From Tessaracoccus sp. MC1679 (GTDB lineage: Bacteria > Actinomycetota > Actinomycetes > Propionibacteriales > Propionibacteriaceae), in assembly GCF_014164775.1 (NCBI RefSeq), contig NZ_JACJGB010000005.1, positions 1-64,000 on the forward strand: a DNA stretch of 64,000 nucleotides, in the 5' to 3' direction. Every line of letters begins with the position of its first letter. Positions within the stretch are counted from its first letter, which is position 1. The notes under the pieces are model-generated. The model was not told the origin of the DNA and did not search any database. It saw nothing but the letters and a program-made list of their open reading frames with translations. The position numbers were made by a program, and so were the translations under genes. Shown here one piece after another: positions 7,657-16,014 of the stretch.

Positions 7657-8240
7657 TTAGTCCTCGTGAGGCACCTGCGGGGGCCAGAGGACGGGCAGCA
7701 CCACCTCGTTGCGACGGCGGAACCACGGCGTCCAGGGAGGGTCGAAGCGGGCGAACCGCGGGACCCCACTAGCCTCGAGGCCAGCCTGCTCAACAGCGGC
7801 GCGGAGGTCGCCCAACTGCTTCTGGTAGATGTGCTCCTTCCAGCGTCCGGTGAAGCTCTTGACCGCGGCCACCTGGACAGGCACCTGCCGGACGGAGATG
7901 CGCGGGTCGGACGGTGTCGGCAGCGTCTCCAGCGTGAAGTGAGAGGGCATCACGAAGGCCACCGCCTGTCGGCCTGACTCGGCTCCTGGCTGCTGGACCA
8001 CGGGTGAGGTCATCTCGATCGTGGTGGGCGCCTGCTCCTGCAGCACCGGCGCGGTCATGGCGACCTTGCCTCGGGTGCTGTTGCGGCCCGAGATGAAGCC
8101 CACCAGCACCCCGAACGCCTCGTTGCCCGCGCGGGTGAACGAGGCGTCCACCTCCACCTCCGCCACGAGGTGTGCTGGGTAGCGGCGCACCTCGAAGTGG
8201 GGGATCGCGTGACGACGTCGTACGGCTGCTGTTCCGTCAT
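7657..8240 (-). CDS. SOUL-family heme-binding protein, probable frameshift near its N-terminus
   Basis: The main frame shows the SOUL/HBP fold sequence: HFEVRRYPAHLVAEVEVDAS, a GNEAFGVLVGFISGRN loop, KVAMTAPVLQEQ, and a C-terminal PPWTPWFRRRNEVVLPV. SOUL proteins bind heme or other porphyrins. The expected N-terminus (MTEQQPYDVVTRSP) is in another frame, starting at 8240, and joins the main frame only if one base is added to the G5 run at 8199-8203. With six bases the product reads VVTRSPHFEVRRY, a normal SOUL start. Either a sequencing slip or a real single-base deletion is present. Without repair, translation would need an unlikely upstream start near 8322. Confidence 0.8.
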
Positions 8241-8327
8241 GCCACCAGCGTGACACCCCTGGGCGGGCGGCCCACCCGGAACTCACACATCCGGCCCGTG
8301 AGATGTGGGGCAGTGGGACCAAGCTGC

Positions 8328-8711
8328 TCAGCCCGCGTTGCGGAAGGCCTCGACCATCCAGCCGCGGACCTCATCGTCGACCTCTTCGATCCGGCGGAGT
8401 TCGATGTGGTGCATCCACATGGTGCTGGACGGGTGGGCGACCTGCTTGAACCGGGGGGAGATCAACTCGTGAGGCAGGACCACGGACAGTACGGCCGGCA
8501 CGTCGCTCTTGACGTACTGCCCGGGACGCCAGAGGTACAGGAAACCCTTGCTCCGCCTGAAGGCGATCTGGCTCTTCGTCACGTGTACGGACGCCTCGCC
8601 GATGTCACGAACCGCCTGCTCCACTGCCGCGTACAGTCTCAACCCAACCGGAGAGCCGTCGAAGAACCCCTCCGGGGTGCGCTCGGGCTCGCCCGTCCCC
8701 ATGGCTCCCAT
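8328..8711 (-). CDS. DUF5655 domain protein
   Basis: About 127 residues resembling the DUF5655 family: a helical start (GLRLYAAVEQAVRDIG), then VHVTKSQIAFRRSKGFLYLW, a strand-rich middle (VPAVLSVVLPHELIS), a PSSTMWMHHIELRRIEEVDD segment, and a C-terminal helix. The biochemical role of this family is not established. Candidate starts are GTG 8720, ATG 8711 and ATG 8702; 8711 is chosen because GGGTGG lies a few bases upstream. It lies in the same direction as the SOUL gene and the response regulator, but gaps of about 90 bp on either side make an operon uncertain. Confidence 0.65.
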   Translation of the reverse strand: MGAMGTGEPERTPEGFFDGSPVGLRLYAAVEQAVRDIGEASVHVTKSQIAFRRSKGFLYLWRPGQYVKSDVPAVLSVVLPHELISPRFKQVAHPSSTMWMHHIELRRIEEVDDEVRGWMVEAFRNAG

Positions 8712-8794
8712 CGTAGCCACCCCAGGGTGCGCGTACCTGCCCGACGCGCCCAGGCGCGACCCTGGTTCCGCATGCCACAGTCCGTCGCGCCTGC

Positions 8795-9421
8795 TCAGGT
8801 GCGAATGATCCGGCGCTCAATGGCAGCCGCCACCGCGCCGGCACGCGTGTCCACGCCGAGCTTGGTGTAGATGTGGGAGAGGTGGGATTTGACGGTGGCC
8901 TCCGACACGAAGAGCTCGCGCGCCATCTCCTTGTTTCCCAATCCGCGGGAGAGCAACTCCAGGACCTCCACCTCGCGCTCGGTGATGGTGACGGCCCCGG
9001 GGGTGGCGCGCCGCACCAGAGTGGCGGCCACCGACGGCGCCAGCACGGTCTGGCCGCGGGCAGTGGCCCGGATGCCGGCGAACAGTTCGTAGGGTGGGGC
9101 GTCTTTCAGTAGGTAGCCGCGCGCGCCCGCGTCGAGTGCGCGCAGTACGTCTGCCTCGGTGTCGTAGGTGGTGAGCACGAGCACCTCCGGCGGGGCGACG
9201 AGGCCGCGAAGCGCCGTCGTGACCTCCGCTCCTCCGGGTCTGCGGTCCCCGAGGTTGAGGTCGACCAGCACCACGTCGGGCCGCTCGTCGGTCACGACGG
9301 CGACCGCGGCTTCGAGCCCGTCGACGTCGGCGATCACCTCGAGATCGTCCTGGCCGTCGAGGAGCGCGCGCAGGCCGGCGCGGACCACGGGATGGTCGTC
9401 CACCAGAACGATGCGGATCAC
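8795..9421 (-). CDS. NarL/LuxR-family response regulator (system 1)
   Basis: 208 residues: a receiver domain (IRIVLVDDHPVVRAGLRAL at the start, phospho-acceptor Asp in VVLVDLNLGD, Thr/Lys in VLTTYDT and GYLLKDAPP) and a C-terminal LuxR helix-turn-helix (ITEREVEVLELLSRGLGNKE through TVKSHLSHIYTKLGV). It overlaps the histidine kinase gene by 4 bp (ATGA), so the pair is translationally coupled with the kinase first. NarL-type regulators dimerise on phosphorylation and bind short inverted repeats. No obvious target gene is adjacent, and the divergent secreted-protein operon at 10,778 is the best candidate by position. Confidence 0.9.
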   Translation of the reverse strand: MIRIVLVDDHPVVRAGLRALLDGQDDLEVIADVDGLEAAVAVVTDERPDVVLVDLNLGDRRPGGAEVTTALRGLVAPPEVLVLTTYDTEADVLRALDAGARGYLLKDAPPYELFAGIRATARGQTVLAPSVAATLVRRATPGAVTITEREVEVLELLSRGLGNKEMARELFVSEATVKSHLSHIYTKLGVDTRAGAVAAAIERRIIRT

Positions 9422-10638
9422 GGGGTCTCCAGTGGTGGGCGGATCGGAAGGTGAACCGAGATGGTGGTGCCCTCGCCGGGCGCGCTCTCAACGTACGCGG
9501 CGCCGCCGAGCGAGACGGCCCGCTCCCGGATCCCCGCCAGCCCCCGTCCACGTGCACCCCGGACTCGCGCCTGGGCGGGGTCGAAGCCGCGTCCGTCGTC
9601 GCGCACGTCCAGGACCACCTCGTCGGAGTGATAGGTCAGGGTCAGGGCGACGCGATCCGCTTGGGCGTGCTCCCGCACATTGGCCAGGGCGCCCCGCGCG
9701 GTTCGCACCAGGGCCGCCGCGACGTCCGTGGGAAGCGCCTCAGGCTCTCCGTCGACTCGCACCTCGACCTCCATCCCAGGTCCGAACTGTTCCGCGACCC
9801 GGTGCAGGGCGGCCGGGAGTCTGCCGCGAGGGTCGTCGCCTTCGAGGTCCGTGGGCGCGAGGTCGCGCACCACTCGGCGCACGTCCTCCAGGCTGTCGCG
9901 GGCGGTCGCGGCCGCGGTCCGGGCGTGGTGACGCGCGCGCCCGGGGTGGCTGTCCCAGTCCTGGTCCGCGGCCTGGAGCAGCAGGTTGATGCTGGAGAGC
10001 CCCTGGCCAACTGAGTCGTGGATGTCGCGGGACAGGCGGGTTCGCTCGGCGAGGGCGCCGGCGCGCTGCTGCTCGTCGGCCAGGTCCTCCTGCGCATCGA
10101 TCAGCTGATCAAGCAGGTCCTGGCGGGCCCGCGACTCCAGATCGAGGGCACGGAAGGCCATCACAGTGACCAGCGCCACCCCGACGGGGCCGACGACCTG
10201 CACCGGGTCGAAGTCCTCCACAATCCGCTGCCAGGCCGCGGTCAGCAGCAGCATCATCGCCACCACCGTCCCCACCGCCCACCCGAACGGCAGCACCCGC
10301 AGGACGGCGAAGGCCACCGGGACGGCGCACCACGCGAAGGACGGCGCGGCGGCGGTGAGTGCCCCCCACAGGACGACCATCCCCACCACCCACGCCGCGG
10401 GCCACCACGGGCGCGACGACATGAGGCCACGGGTGGCGTAGGCGAGTCCGAGCAGCGCCGCTCCGGCCAGCACCGCGACGCCGGCCGGGTCGAGCCCGTG
10501 CCGATCCACGTAGCGGACCGCGGAGGTGACCAGCAGCACGATGAGCACCACGAGGAGCCAGCGGTCGAGCCGGACGGCGGGGGCCAGGATGCCGTGCACA
10601 CCCGAGGCGCGGTCTCGGACGTCCGTGGGGGTGCTCAT
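9418..10638 (-). CDS. Sensor histidine kinase, HisKA_3/DesK type (system 1)
   Basis: 406 residues. The N-terminal 165 residues hold about five membrane helices (LLVVLIVLLVTSAVRYV, AGVAVLAGAALLGLAYA, WWPAAWVVGMVVLWGALTAA and others). The HisKA_3 dimerisation helix has the phospho-acceptor His in RLSRDIHDSVGQGLSSI, and the HATPase_c domain has the N box (ANVREHAQAD) and G boxes (DVRDDGRGFD, GRGLAGIRERA). The longer open frame to 10,884 is rejected because GAGGA precedes the ATG at 10,638 and the membrane domain begins just after it. The stimulus is unknown, but the absence of an extracytoplasmic domain suggests sensing within the membrane. Confidence 0.88.
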   Translation of the reverse strand: MSTPTDVRDRASGVHGILAPAVRLDRWLLVVLIVLLVTSAVRYVDRHGLDPAGVAVLAGAALLGLAYATRGLMSSRPWWPAAWVVGMVVLWGALTAAAPSFAWCAVPVAFAVLRVLPFGWAVGTVVAMMLLLTAAWQRIVEDFDPVQVVGPVGVALVTVMAFRALDLESRARQDLLDQLIDAQEDLADEQQRAGALAERTRLSRDIHDSVGQGLSSINLLLQAADQDWDSHPGRARHHARTAAATARDSLEDVRRVVRDLAPTDLEGDDPRGRLPAALHRVAEQFGPGMEVEVRVDGEPEALPTDVAAALVRTARGALANVREHAQADRVALTLTYHSDEVVLDVRDDGRGFDPAQARVRGARGRGLAGIRERAVSLGGAAYVESAPGEGTTISVHLPIRPPLETP

Positions 10639-10777
10639 GGTGTCCTCATCGTATGGAGAACCCCGGCGAGCCGCATCAACCAATCGGCTACCCAGCGGTG
10701 GCCGTTCCACCGACGCGCCGCGCCGGCCGCGCACGCAGACTGGACTAGTTCGCAGACCCCAGTTCGAGGAGATCACA

Positions 10778-11617
10778 GTGACTCGCCACACACGCCCGAC
10801 CATCACGTTCGCCGTCGCGCTGCTCGCCACCCTCGGCCTGGCCGTCGGCGCGGCTCCGGCTGTGGCCGACGGCCCCCGCCCCACGACCTACCAGCTGACG
10901 GGCGACGTTGACTCCACCACCGGCTCCAAGTTCGAGGGAATCGGCGCGGACGAGCGGCGGGGTCTGTTCTACGTCAGCGAGGTCACCGGCGGGGAGATCC
11001 ACCGCGGCTCCGCTCACTCAGACGAGACCGTGGAGTGGCTGGACGGCGACGGGACCGACGGCCGCTTCACCGCGAGGGGCATCACCGTCGACGAGCAGGG
11101 TCGCGTCGACATCGCCGGTGGCCCCAACGGCATCGGCACCGGCCGCCCTGACCTGTGGGTGTACGAGGCCGACGGCACGCTGCTGGCCGCCCTCCGCGCG
11201 CCCGGCGTCGGCGTCTTCCTCAACGATGTCGCGCTCGGGCCGGACGGCGCGGCCTGCTTCACCAACTCCAACGACGCCCAGGTCTTCCGCGTCGCCGACG
11301 ACGGTGCAGGCTGGCAGGCGAGCCTCTGGGCCGATGCCACCGACCGGGTCGAGCGGCTCGCCGGGTTCAACCTCGACGGCCTCGTCCTGCGCGGCAACCA
11401 GCTCACCGTCGTGCGCAACTTCAGCCGGATGATCGCCACTCTGCGCCTGTCGGCCGACGGCTCCCGGGCGGTCCTCCTGGACCAGGAGGCCACTGCGGCC
11501 GACCGGGTGCTGACGACTGCGAAGGGGCTGCGCGGACGCATCCTCTACCTCGACAGCAAGTTCGACGAGCCAGTCGCCACTGGCCCCTACGAGATCCTGA
11601 CAGACCCCACCCGATGA
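10778..11617 (+). CDS. Secreted SMP-30/gluconolactonase-like beta-propeller protein
   Basis: 279 residues with a Sec signal peptide (about 1-31, ending GAAPAVADG). The mature part has the repeated strand pattern of SMP-30/LRE or NHL-type propellers: FEGIGADERRGLFYVSE, RGITVDEQGRVDIAGG, FLNDVALGPDGAACFTNS and FNLDGLVLRGNQLTVVRN. The Asn-Asp pair in FLNDVA corresponds to metal-binding positions of SMP-30 lactonases, but lactonase activity is only inferred. GTG at 10,778 follows GAGGA. The stop overlaps the next ATG by 4 bp, so this protein is translationally coupled to an ankyrin-repeat lipoprotein. Both would act outside the membrane. Confidence 0.75.
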   Translation: MTRHTRPTITFAVALLATLGLAVGAAPAVADGPRPTTYQLTGDVDSTTGSKFEGIGADERRGLFYVSEVTGGEIHRGSAHSDETVEWLDGDGTDGRFTARGITVDEQGRVDIAGGPNGIGTGRPDLWVYEADGTLLAALRAPGVGVFLNDVALGPDGAACFTNSNDAQVFRVADDGAGWQASLWADATDRVERLAGFNLDGLVLRGNQLTVVRNFSRMIATLRLSADGSRAVLLDQEATAADRVLTTAKGLRGRILYLDSKFDEPVATGPYEILTDPTR

Positions 11618-12930
11618 GGCGCATCACCCGCACCGCCATCGCCGCCGTCCCGATCGCGCTCCTCCTGAGCGCGTGCGGGTCTGGCGAACCAACGGCGTCC
11701 CCCAGTACCGTGCCCTCAGACCGGTCGAGCAGTAGCGCGACGCCCGAACCGACACCCAGCGTCGCCCCTAGTGCTTCACCCAGGAAGGACGACCCCGTGC
11801 CCGAGCCCTCTCTCAACGCCCAGGAGCAGGCAACCCTCGACGAGCAGCTGCGGGATGCAGCGTGGGCCAACGACGTCGCGCTCGCCCGACGACTCGTCGA
11901 GGCGGGCGCGGATGTGAACGCCAAGGACGAGACCGAGCAGTCTGCCTACCTCGTCGCTACCAGCGAGGGATACCTCGACCTGCTGCGCCTGACGCTCGCC
12001 AACGGAGCGCTTGTGGACAACAAGGACAGCTGGAACGGCACCGGTCTGATCCGTGCCGCCGAGCGCGGGCACGGACTGGTGGTCGGGGAGCTGCTGCAGG
12101 CCGGCATCGACCGCGATCACATCAACCGGATCGGCTACCAGGCCATCCACGAGGCCATCTGGCTGGGCGAGGACACCCCGACCTACGCCACCACAGTGCG
12201 GGTGCTCGCGGCGGGCGGCGTCCAGCTGGACCTCACCTCGCCGTCGGCGGGGCTGACGCCGCTGGAGATGGCCGTGGAGCGGGGTTTCGCGGGCCTGGAG
12301 CGGATCCTACGGGCGGTGACGGCCGCCGATAGCCCCGCAGACCCGGACGCCGCGCTGCTGCAGGGGGCCGAAGCTGGGGACGCCGACGCTGTCGCCGTTG
12401 CGCTGCGAGCAGGCGCAGACATCGAGGCGCGCGACGAGCGTGACCGCACCGCACTGCTCCTGGCCGCGACCTTCGACCATGTCGCGGTGGCGGAGGTCCT
12501 CGTCGCGATGGGTGCCGATCCCGACGCGCTGGACGACCGCCACGACACGCCCTGGCTGGTCACGGGGGTGACGGGCAGCGTCGCGATGCTCGAGGCGCTG
12601 CTGCCGGCGAACCCCGATCTGACCATCCGCAACCGCTTCGGCGGATTGTCGCCGATTCCTGCCAGCGAGCGCGGCCACGTCGAGTACGTGCGTCGCGTGG
12701 TGCAGACCGGCGTCGACATCGACCACGTCAACAACCTCGGCTGGACCGCGATGCTCGAGGCGGTCGTCCTCGGCGACGGCGGACCCCGGCATCAGGAGAT
12801 CGTGCAGATCCTGCTCGACGCCGGCGCCGACCCCACGATCGCCGACCGTGACGGCGTGACGCCGCTGCAGCACGCCGAGCGACGCGGCTACGACCGCATC
12901 GCTTCCATCCTGCGCGGCAGCACCAGCTGA
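11614..12930 (+). CDS. Ankyrin-repeat lipoprotein with duplicated repeat block
   Basis: 438 residues. A lipoprotein signal with lipobox LLLSAC (Cys21) is followed by a Ser/Thr/Pro-rich linker to about residue 70. Two tandem ankyrin blocks then fill the rest. Block 1 has the repeats ARRLVEAGADVNAKDE, GYLDLLRLTLANGALVDNKD, AAERGHGLVVGELLQAGID and AVERGFAGLERIL. Block 2 repeats the same order (ALRAGADIEARDERD, EVLVAMGADPDALDD, ASERGHVEYVRRVVQTGVD, AERRGYDRIASIL), including a rare longer segment with IDRDHINRIGYQAIHEA matched by IDIDHVNNLGWTAMLEA. Ankyrin repeats mediate protein binding. Surface-anchored ankyrin lipoproteins are of unknown role. Coupled by ATGA to the upstream secreted propeller protein. 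Confidence 0.85.
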   Translation: MRRITRTAIAAVPIALLLSACGSGEPTASPSTVPSDRSSSSATPEPTPSVAPSASPRKDDPVPEPSLNAQEQATLDEQLRDAAWANDVALARRLVEAGADVNAKDETEQSAYLVATSEGYLDLLRLTLANGALVDNKDSWNGTGLIRAAERGHGLVVGELLQAGIDRDHINRIGYQAIHEAIWLGEDTPTYATTVRVLAAGGVQLDLTSPSAGLTPLEMAVERGFAGLERILRAVTAADSPADPDAALLQGAEAGDADAVAVALRAGADIEARDERDRTALLLAATFDHVAVAEVLVAMGADPDALDDRHDTPWLVTGVTGSVAMLEALLPANPDLTIRNRFGGLSPIPASERGHVEYVRRVVQTGVDIDHVNNLGWTAMLEAVVLGDGGPRHQEIVQILLDAGADPTIADRDGVTPLQHAERRGYDRIASILRGSTS

Positions 12931-13056
12931 GCCAGCGAACGGTCCGCACAACCCGAGCTCACCCTCCGTGGATCGCAGACGCCCGCGTCGGGCCCCCGCG
13001 GACTCCGGGCGCGCCTAGGATCGCGTCGAGGACACCACGGAAACCGGAGGATCGCC

Positions 13057-13941
13057 ATGACCGTCGAGGCCGTTACCCACACCGTCGAAGTTCCCGGGGC
13101 CACCATCGTCTACGACGTGCGCGGGCCGCTGCCCACCGTCGACGGGCGGCCCCCGCTCCTGCTGATCGGGCAGCCCATGGACGCCACCGGCTTCGCCACT
13201 CTGGCGTCGCACTTTCCGGACCGCACCGTCGTCACCTACGACCCGCGGGGGCTGGCCCGCAGTACCCGTAGCGACGGCCGCACCGACAACGACCCGCTGC
13301 AGCACGCCGACGACCTGCATCACCTGATTCAAGCTCTGGGCGCCGGTGCGGTGGAGGTCTTCGGCAGCAGCGGGGGAGCGGTCGACGGGTTGGCGCTGGT
13401 CGCCGTCCACCCTGAGGACGTCCGCCTGCTCGTCGCGCACGAGCCGCCGCTGACCCATCTGCTGCCGGATGCGGACGCGGTGCTTCGCGCCGAGCAGGAC
13501 GTCAATCGGGCCTACCGGGAGGGCGGCTTCGGCCACGGAATGGCCCGGTTCATCGCCTACACCTCCTGGGAGGGTGAGCTCACCGACGAGTTCTTCGACG
13601 GCCCCGCCCCGGATCCCGCAGCCTTCGGCCTCCCCTCTGAGGATGACGGCTCCCGCGACGACCCGTTGCTGTCCGGCGACTCCGACGGCGTCGTCGCGTG
13701 GACGCCGGGCCTCGATGCACTCGAGTCGTCCGGCGTGAGGTTGGTGATCGCCGCGGGGGAGGAGTCGGCGCGGCAGGTGACCGGGCGGTCCGCCGAGGCT
13801 TTGGCGGAGAGGCTGGGGCTGCCCCTGACCATGTTCCCCAGCCACCACGGCGGGTTCGTCGGCCCGGAGTTCGGCTGGCCCGGGCAGCCAGAGGCGTTCG
13901 CCGCCAAGCTCCGGGAGGTCCTGGACTCACAGACCAGCTGA
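13057..13941 (+). CDS. Alpha/beta-fold hydrolase
   Basis: 294 residues with the alpha/beta hydrolase layout: PPLLLIGQPMDATGFATLA (oxyanion-hole region), VVTYDPRGLARSTRS, nucleophile elbow VFGSSGGAVDG (GxSxG-like, with GSSGG), LVIAAGEES near the acid position, and a C-terminal MFPSHHGGFVGPEFGWPGQP with the catalytic histidine. GGAGG precedes the ATG by seven bases. The substrate is unknown; such proteins in actinobacteria include esterases, epoxide hydrolases and haloperoxidase-like enzymes. The gene converges on the second toxin-antitoxin module and stands alone. Confidence 0.85.
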   Translation: MTVEAVTHTVEVPGATIVYDVRGPLPTVDGRPPLLLIGQPMDATGFATLASHFPDRTVVTYDPRGLARSTRSDGRTDNDPLQHADDLHHLIQALGAGAVEVFGSSGGAVDGLALVAVHPEDVRLLVAHEPPLTHLLPDADAVLRAEQDVNRAYREGGFGHGMARFIAYTSWEGELTDEFFDGPAPDPAAFGLPSEDDGSRDDPLLSGDSDGVVAWTPGLDALESSGVRLVIAAGEESARQVTGRSAEALAERLGLPLTMFPSHHGGFVGPEFGWPGQPEAFAAKLREVLDSQTS

Positions 13942-13993
13942 GGACGCCGACCCTTGGGCTACTTGGCCTTCGCCTGATGGAGGGGGCAGCGAC

Positions 13994-14341
13994 CTACAGG
14001 TGGAGGTGCAGCCTGAGGGCGTCGTCGAGCTCGGCCATCAGGTGAACGGGGACCCGGCCGATGACAGGGCCGAGTCGGTCGATCGAGACTGACCGAACCT
14101 GCTCAGCCTGTGCCTTGGAGTCCACTCGGGTGCCTGTGTCCTCAGCTGGCAGAAGCGCTTGGAAGGGGTAGACGTGGGCGGTGTTGCTCGCGAGGGGGAC
14201 TACCGTGACCACGCCTCGTCCGAGCCTCGCGGCGACTGTGTTGGCGTGGTCGTTGCTCACCACGACGGCTGGGCGACGCTTGTCAGCCTCGCCGGCACGG
14301 GCAGGATCGAGGTCCGCCAGCCGGATCTCACCGCGGAGCAT
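13994..14341 (-). CDS. MazF/PemK-family endoribonuclease toxin (module 2)
   Basis: 115 residues with the typical MazF opening ([20 protein letters not shown] then [13 protein letters not shown]), a [10 protein letters not shown] strand, and a [16 protein letters not shown] segment carrying the conserved Gln-Val-Arg-Ser/Thr, followed by a C-terminal helix. The key N-terminal Arg and the later Ser/Arg motif are present, so RNA cleavage is expected. The gene overlaps its antitoxin by 14 bp and lies downstream of it. It differs clearly from the toxin at 5938-6276, having the fuller classical motif set. It converges with the alpha/beta hydrolase gene. Confidence 0.88.
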   Translation of the reverse strand: MLRGEIRLADLDPARAGEADKRRPAVVVSNDHANTVAARLGRGVVTVVPLASNTAHVYPFQALLPAEDTGTRVDSKAQAEQVRSVSIDRLGPVIGRVPVHLMAELDDALRLHLHL

Positions 14342-14567
14342 CGGTCAGCCCGTCCGCCGAGGTGGAGTCCCAGTCGCGCGCGTCCCCGGACGCTTCCCAC
14401 TCCTGCCATGCGGCGGCGTACGCCTCTTCGAGTTCCTGGTCTCCCAGCAACCGGATGGCCTGCTGGATCGCCGCAGACCGGGACCGCAGCCCTGCCGCCT
14501 TGGCGTACTTGTCCAGAGCCGCGACGTCATCCTCAGAGAGACTCACGCTCAGTTTCACCTGACTCAT
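14328..14567 (-). CDS. Ribbon-helix-helix antitoxin (module 2)
   Basis: 79 residues. The N-terminal [19 protein letters not shown] and [15 protein letters not shown] have the strand-helix-helix pattern of RHH antitoxins. The acidic tail ([19 protein letters not shown] then WDSTSADG) would bind MazF. The order antitoxin-toxin and the 14-bp overlap are typical. A TACCGT box lies exactly six bases before the ATG and no ribosome binding site is visible, which points to a leaderless mRNA. An imperfect palindrome covers this box and the start codon, fitting autorepression. Confidence 0.85.
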   Translation of the reverse strand: MSQVKLSVSLSEDDVAALDKYAKAAGLRSRSAAIQQAIRLLGDQELEEAYAAAWQEWEASGDARDWDSTSADGLTDAPR

Positions 14568-14585
14568 GCCACCACGGTAGCATCA
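14564..14585 (-). promoter_or_regulatory. Promoter and operator-like palindrome of toxin-antitoxin module 2
   Basis: On the plus strand the left arm is TCATGCCACC (14564-14573) and the right arm GGTAGCATCA (14576-14585); eight of ten positions pair. It spans the start codon and the -10-like TACCGT (14574-14579, minus strand), so a bound antitoxin would block initiation directly. Confidence 0.45.
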
Positions 14586-14684
14586 GGAGTAGCGCCCGGG
14601 TGAGTCGTAGAGTCCTGTCGCCTTCCGGATCGCTGCGAGCTCCGTTGTCGGTGAGATCGGGAGGGTTGGCGCCACACTGGGCAC

Positions 14685-15335
14685 ATGTCTCGTTTGTCCC
14701 TGGAGCAGATCTGGCCACCGTTCGCGCTTCGGATAACGGCCGGAGACCTTCTGCTCACCGTGATCCGCGAGGGTGATCTGCCGGAGCTCATCGAACTCGT
14801 CCTGGACGGCATCCACGACCCGACTCAGATGCCCTTCCTCTTCCCGTGGACCGATGCGCCAGCAGACCTGCTGCCCGCCAACTACGTGCGCTACTTCGGG
14901 CGCACCCTGGCCGGTCAGACCCCCGAGACGATCACCCTTCAGCTGGTGGTCCGACGGGCGGGTCAGGTGCTCGGGATCCAGGCGCTTGAAGGGGAGGGCT
15001 TCCCCGTGACCCGGACTCTCGAGACCGGGTCGTGGCTCGCCGGCCGCTTCCATGGCCAAGGCATCGGCACCCGGATGCGTCAGGCCGTGTGCGCCTTAGC
15101 GTTCGACCATCTCGGTGCCGAGCGCATCACGTCCTCCGCGTTTCTCGACAACCCTGCGTCTCTGGCCGTGAGCCACAAGGTGGGTTACCGGCCGAACGGG
15201 CGCCAGTGGGTGTCGCGGCGGGGGGAGGCCGCCGAGCAGGAGCGGCTGCTCCTCACTCCCGGCACGTTCGTGCGTGGAGACCCGGTCCACGTCGATGGCG
15301 CCGCCGAACTCAGGGTCTTCCTGGGCCTTGCCTGA
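14685..15335 (+). CDS. GNAT-family N-acetyltransferase
   Basis: 216 residues with the GNAT core: LLLTVIREGDLPELIELV (first strand and helix), TLQLVVRRAGQVLGIQALEG, a SWLAGRFHGQGIGTRMRQAV segment with the acetyl-CoA-binding Q/R-x-x-G-x-G/A motif (HGQGIGTRMR), and ITSSAFLDNPASLAVSHKVG with the typical late Asn-x-x-Ser. The pattern is of the RimJ/RimL type. The acceptor substrate is unknown. The gene starts 117 bp from the divergent antitoxin and appears monocistronic. A CACACT box lies six bases upstream of the ATG and could be a leaderless promoter. Confidence 0.8.
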   Translation: MSRLSLEQIWPPFALRITAGDLLLTVIREGDLPELIELVLDGIHDPTQMPFLFPWTDAPADLLPANYVRYFGRTLAGQTPETITLQLVVRRAGQVLGIQALEGEGFPVTRTLETGSWLAGRFHGQGIGTRMRQAVCALAFDHLGAERITSSAFLDNPASLAVSHKVGYRPNGRQWVSRRGEAAEQERLLLTPGTFVRGDPVHVDGAAELRVFLGLA

Positions 15336-15355
15336 CGTGATCGCCATCCAGGCGA

Positions 15356-15526
15356 CTACGCAGCAGTCGGCGGCAACCGTGAGCCGGTACGCAGTCCGGA
15401 CCGGCGCTTGACCCCTTGGGCGACAGACCCGCCCATGAGGCTCAGAGCCCACAGGGTGATCGCCACATCGATGACGCCTTGGCTCCAGGTGCCGGCGGAG
15501 CTCCGGCTGTCGCCGTCCTTGGGCAC
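15356..15526 (-). CDS. Possible small single-helix membrane protein
   Basis: A 56-residue minus-strand frame from GTG 15526 to the TAG at 15356. It contains one plausible membrane helix (VIDVAITLWALSLMGGSVAQ) followed by a basic tail (VKRRSGLRTGSR). Nothing else supports it: no clear ribosome binding site and no recognised family. It fills a 275-base gap between two plus-strand genes. Treat it as a candidate only. Confidence 0.25.
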   Translation of the reverse strand: MPKDGDSRSSAGTWSQGVIDVAITLWALSLMGGSVAQGVKRRSGLRTGSRLPPTAA

Positions 15527-15610
15527 GATTCGTCCCGGAAGGGCTTGGAGAGCGGATCGTCAGAGATCTGTTCAGGCGGTAGGAGCGCCGCGTAAGGAAG
15601 TGATGTGGCC

Positions 15611-15928
15611 ATGGCCACCAGCCGACCCAAAGCCCTGACGAAGAACTTCGGGCCCAAACGCATACTCCTCGCCCTTCTCGAAGTGCCGGCCGGAGCGGCC
15701 GCCTTGTGGCTTGCGTGGACCCTCACTGCCGCGAATCCGCTCGAGGAGATCTTCGAGAACTCGAGGGTGAACCTCGTTCCCGGCGCCCTGATCCCGTACG
15801 TGGTGTACATGAGCATTGCAGCACTCGGGATCTGGCTCGTGTTCGACTCGTTCTCCACGGGATCTGGCGCCCTCCGCCAGGTGTCCGACCGGCGACGGCG
15901 CCGACGCCTGCATTCTCACCACAGGTGA
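15611..15928 (+). CDS. Small two-helix membrane protein
   Basis: About 105 residues with a basic N-terminus, two predicted membrane helices (ILLALLEVPAGAAALWLAWT and LIPYVVYMSIAALGIWLVFD) separated by a 25-residue loop, and a strongly basic C-terminal tail (RRRRRRLHSHHR). I recognise no family. ATG at 15611 or GTG at 15605 could be the start; GGAAG lies just upstream. The gene sits alone upstream of the DUF2461 gene with an 86-bp gap. Confidence 0.6.
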   Translation: MATSRPKALTKNFGPKRILLALLEVPAGAAALWLAWTLTAANPLEEIFENSRVNLVPGALIPYVVYMSIAALGIWLVFDSFSTGSGALRQVSDRRRRRRLHSHHR

Positions 15929-16014
15929 ATCACCGACGACAGCCGCCAGCGCCCCTCCTCTCGCCGGCCTCCGTGCAGCTGCGATGGAACCACACACCGT
16001 CTACCGTGGGCCGC

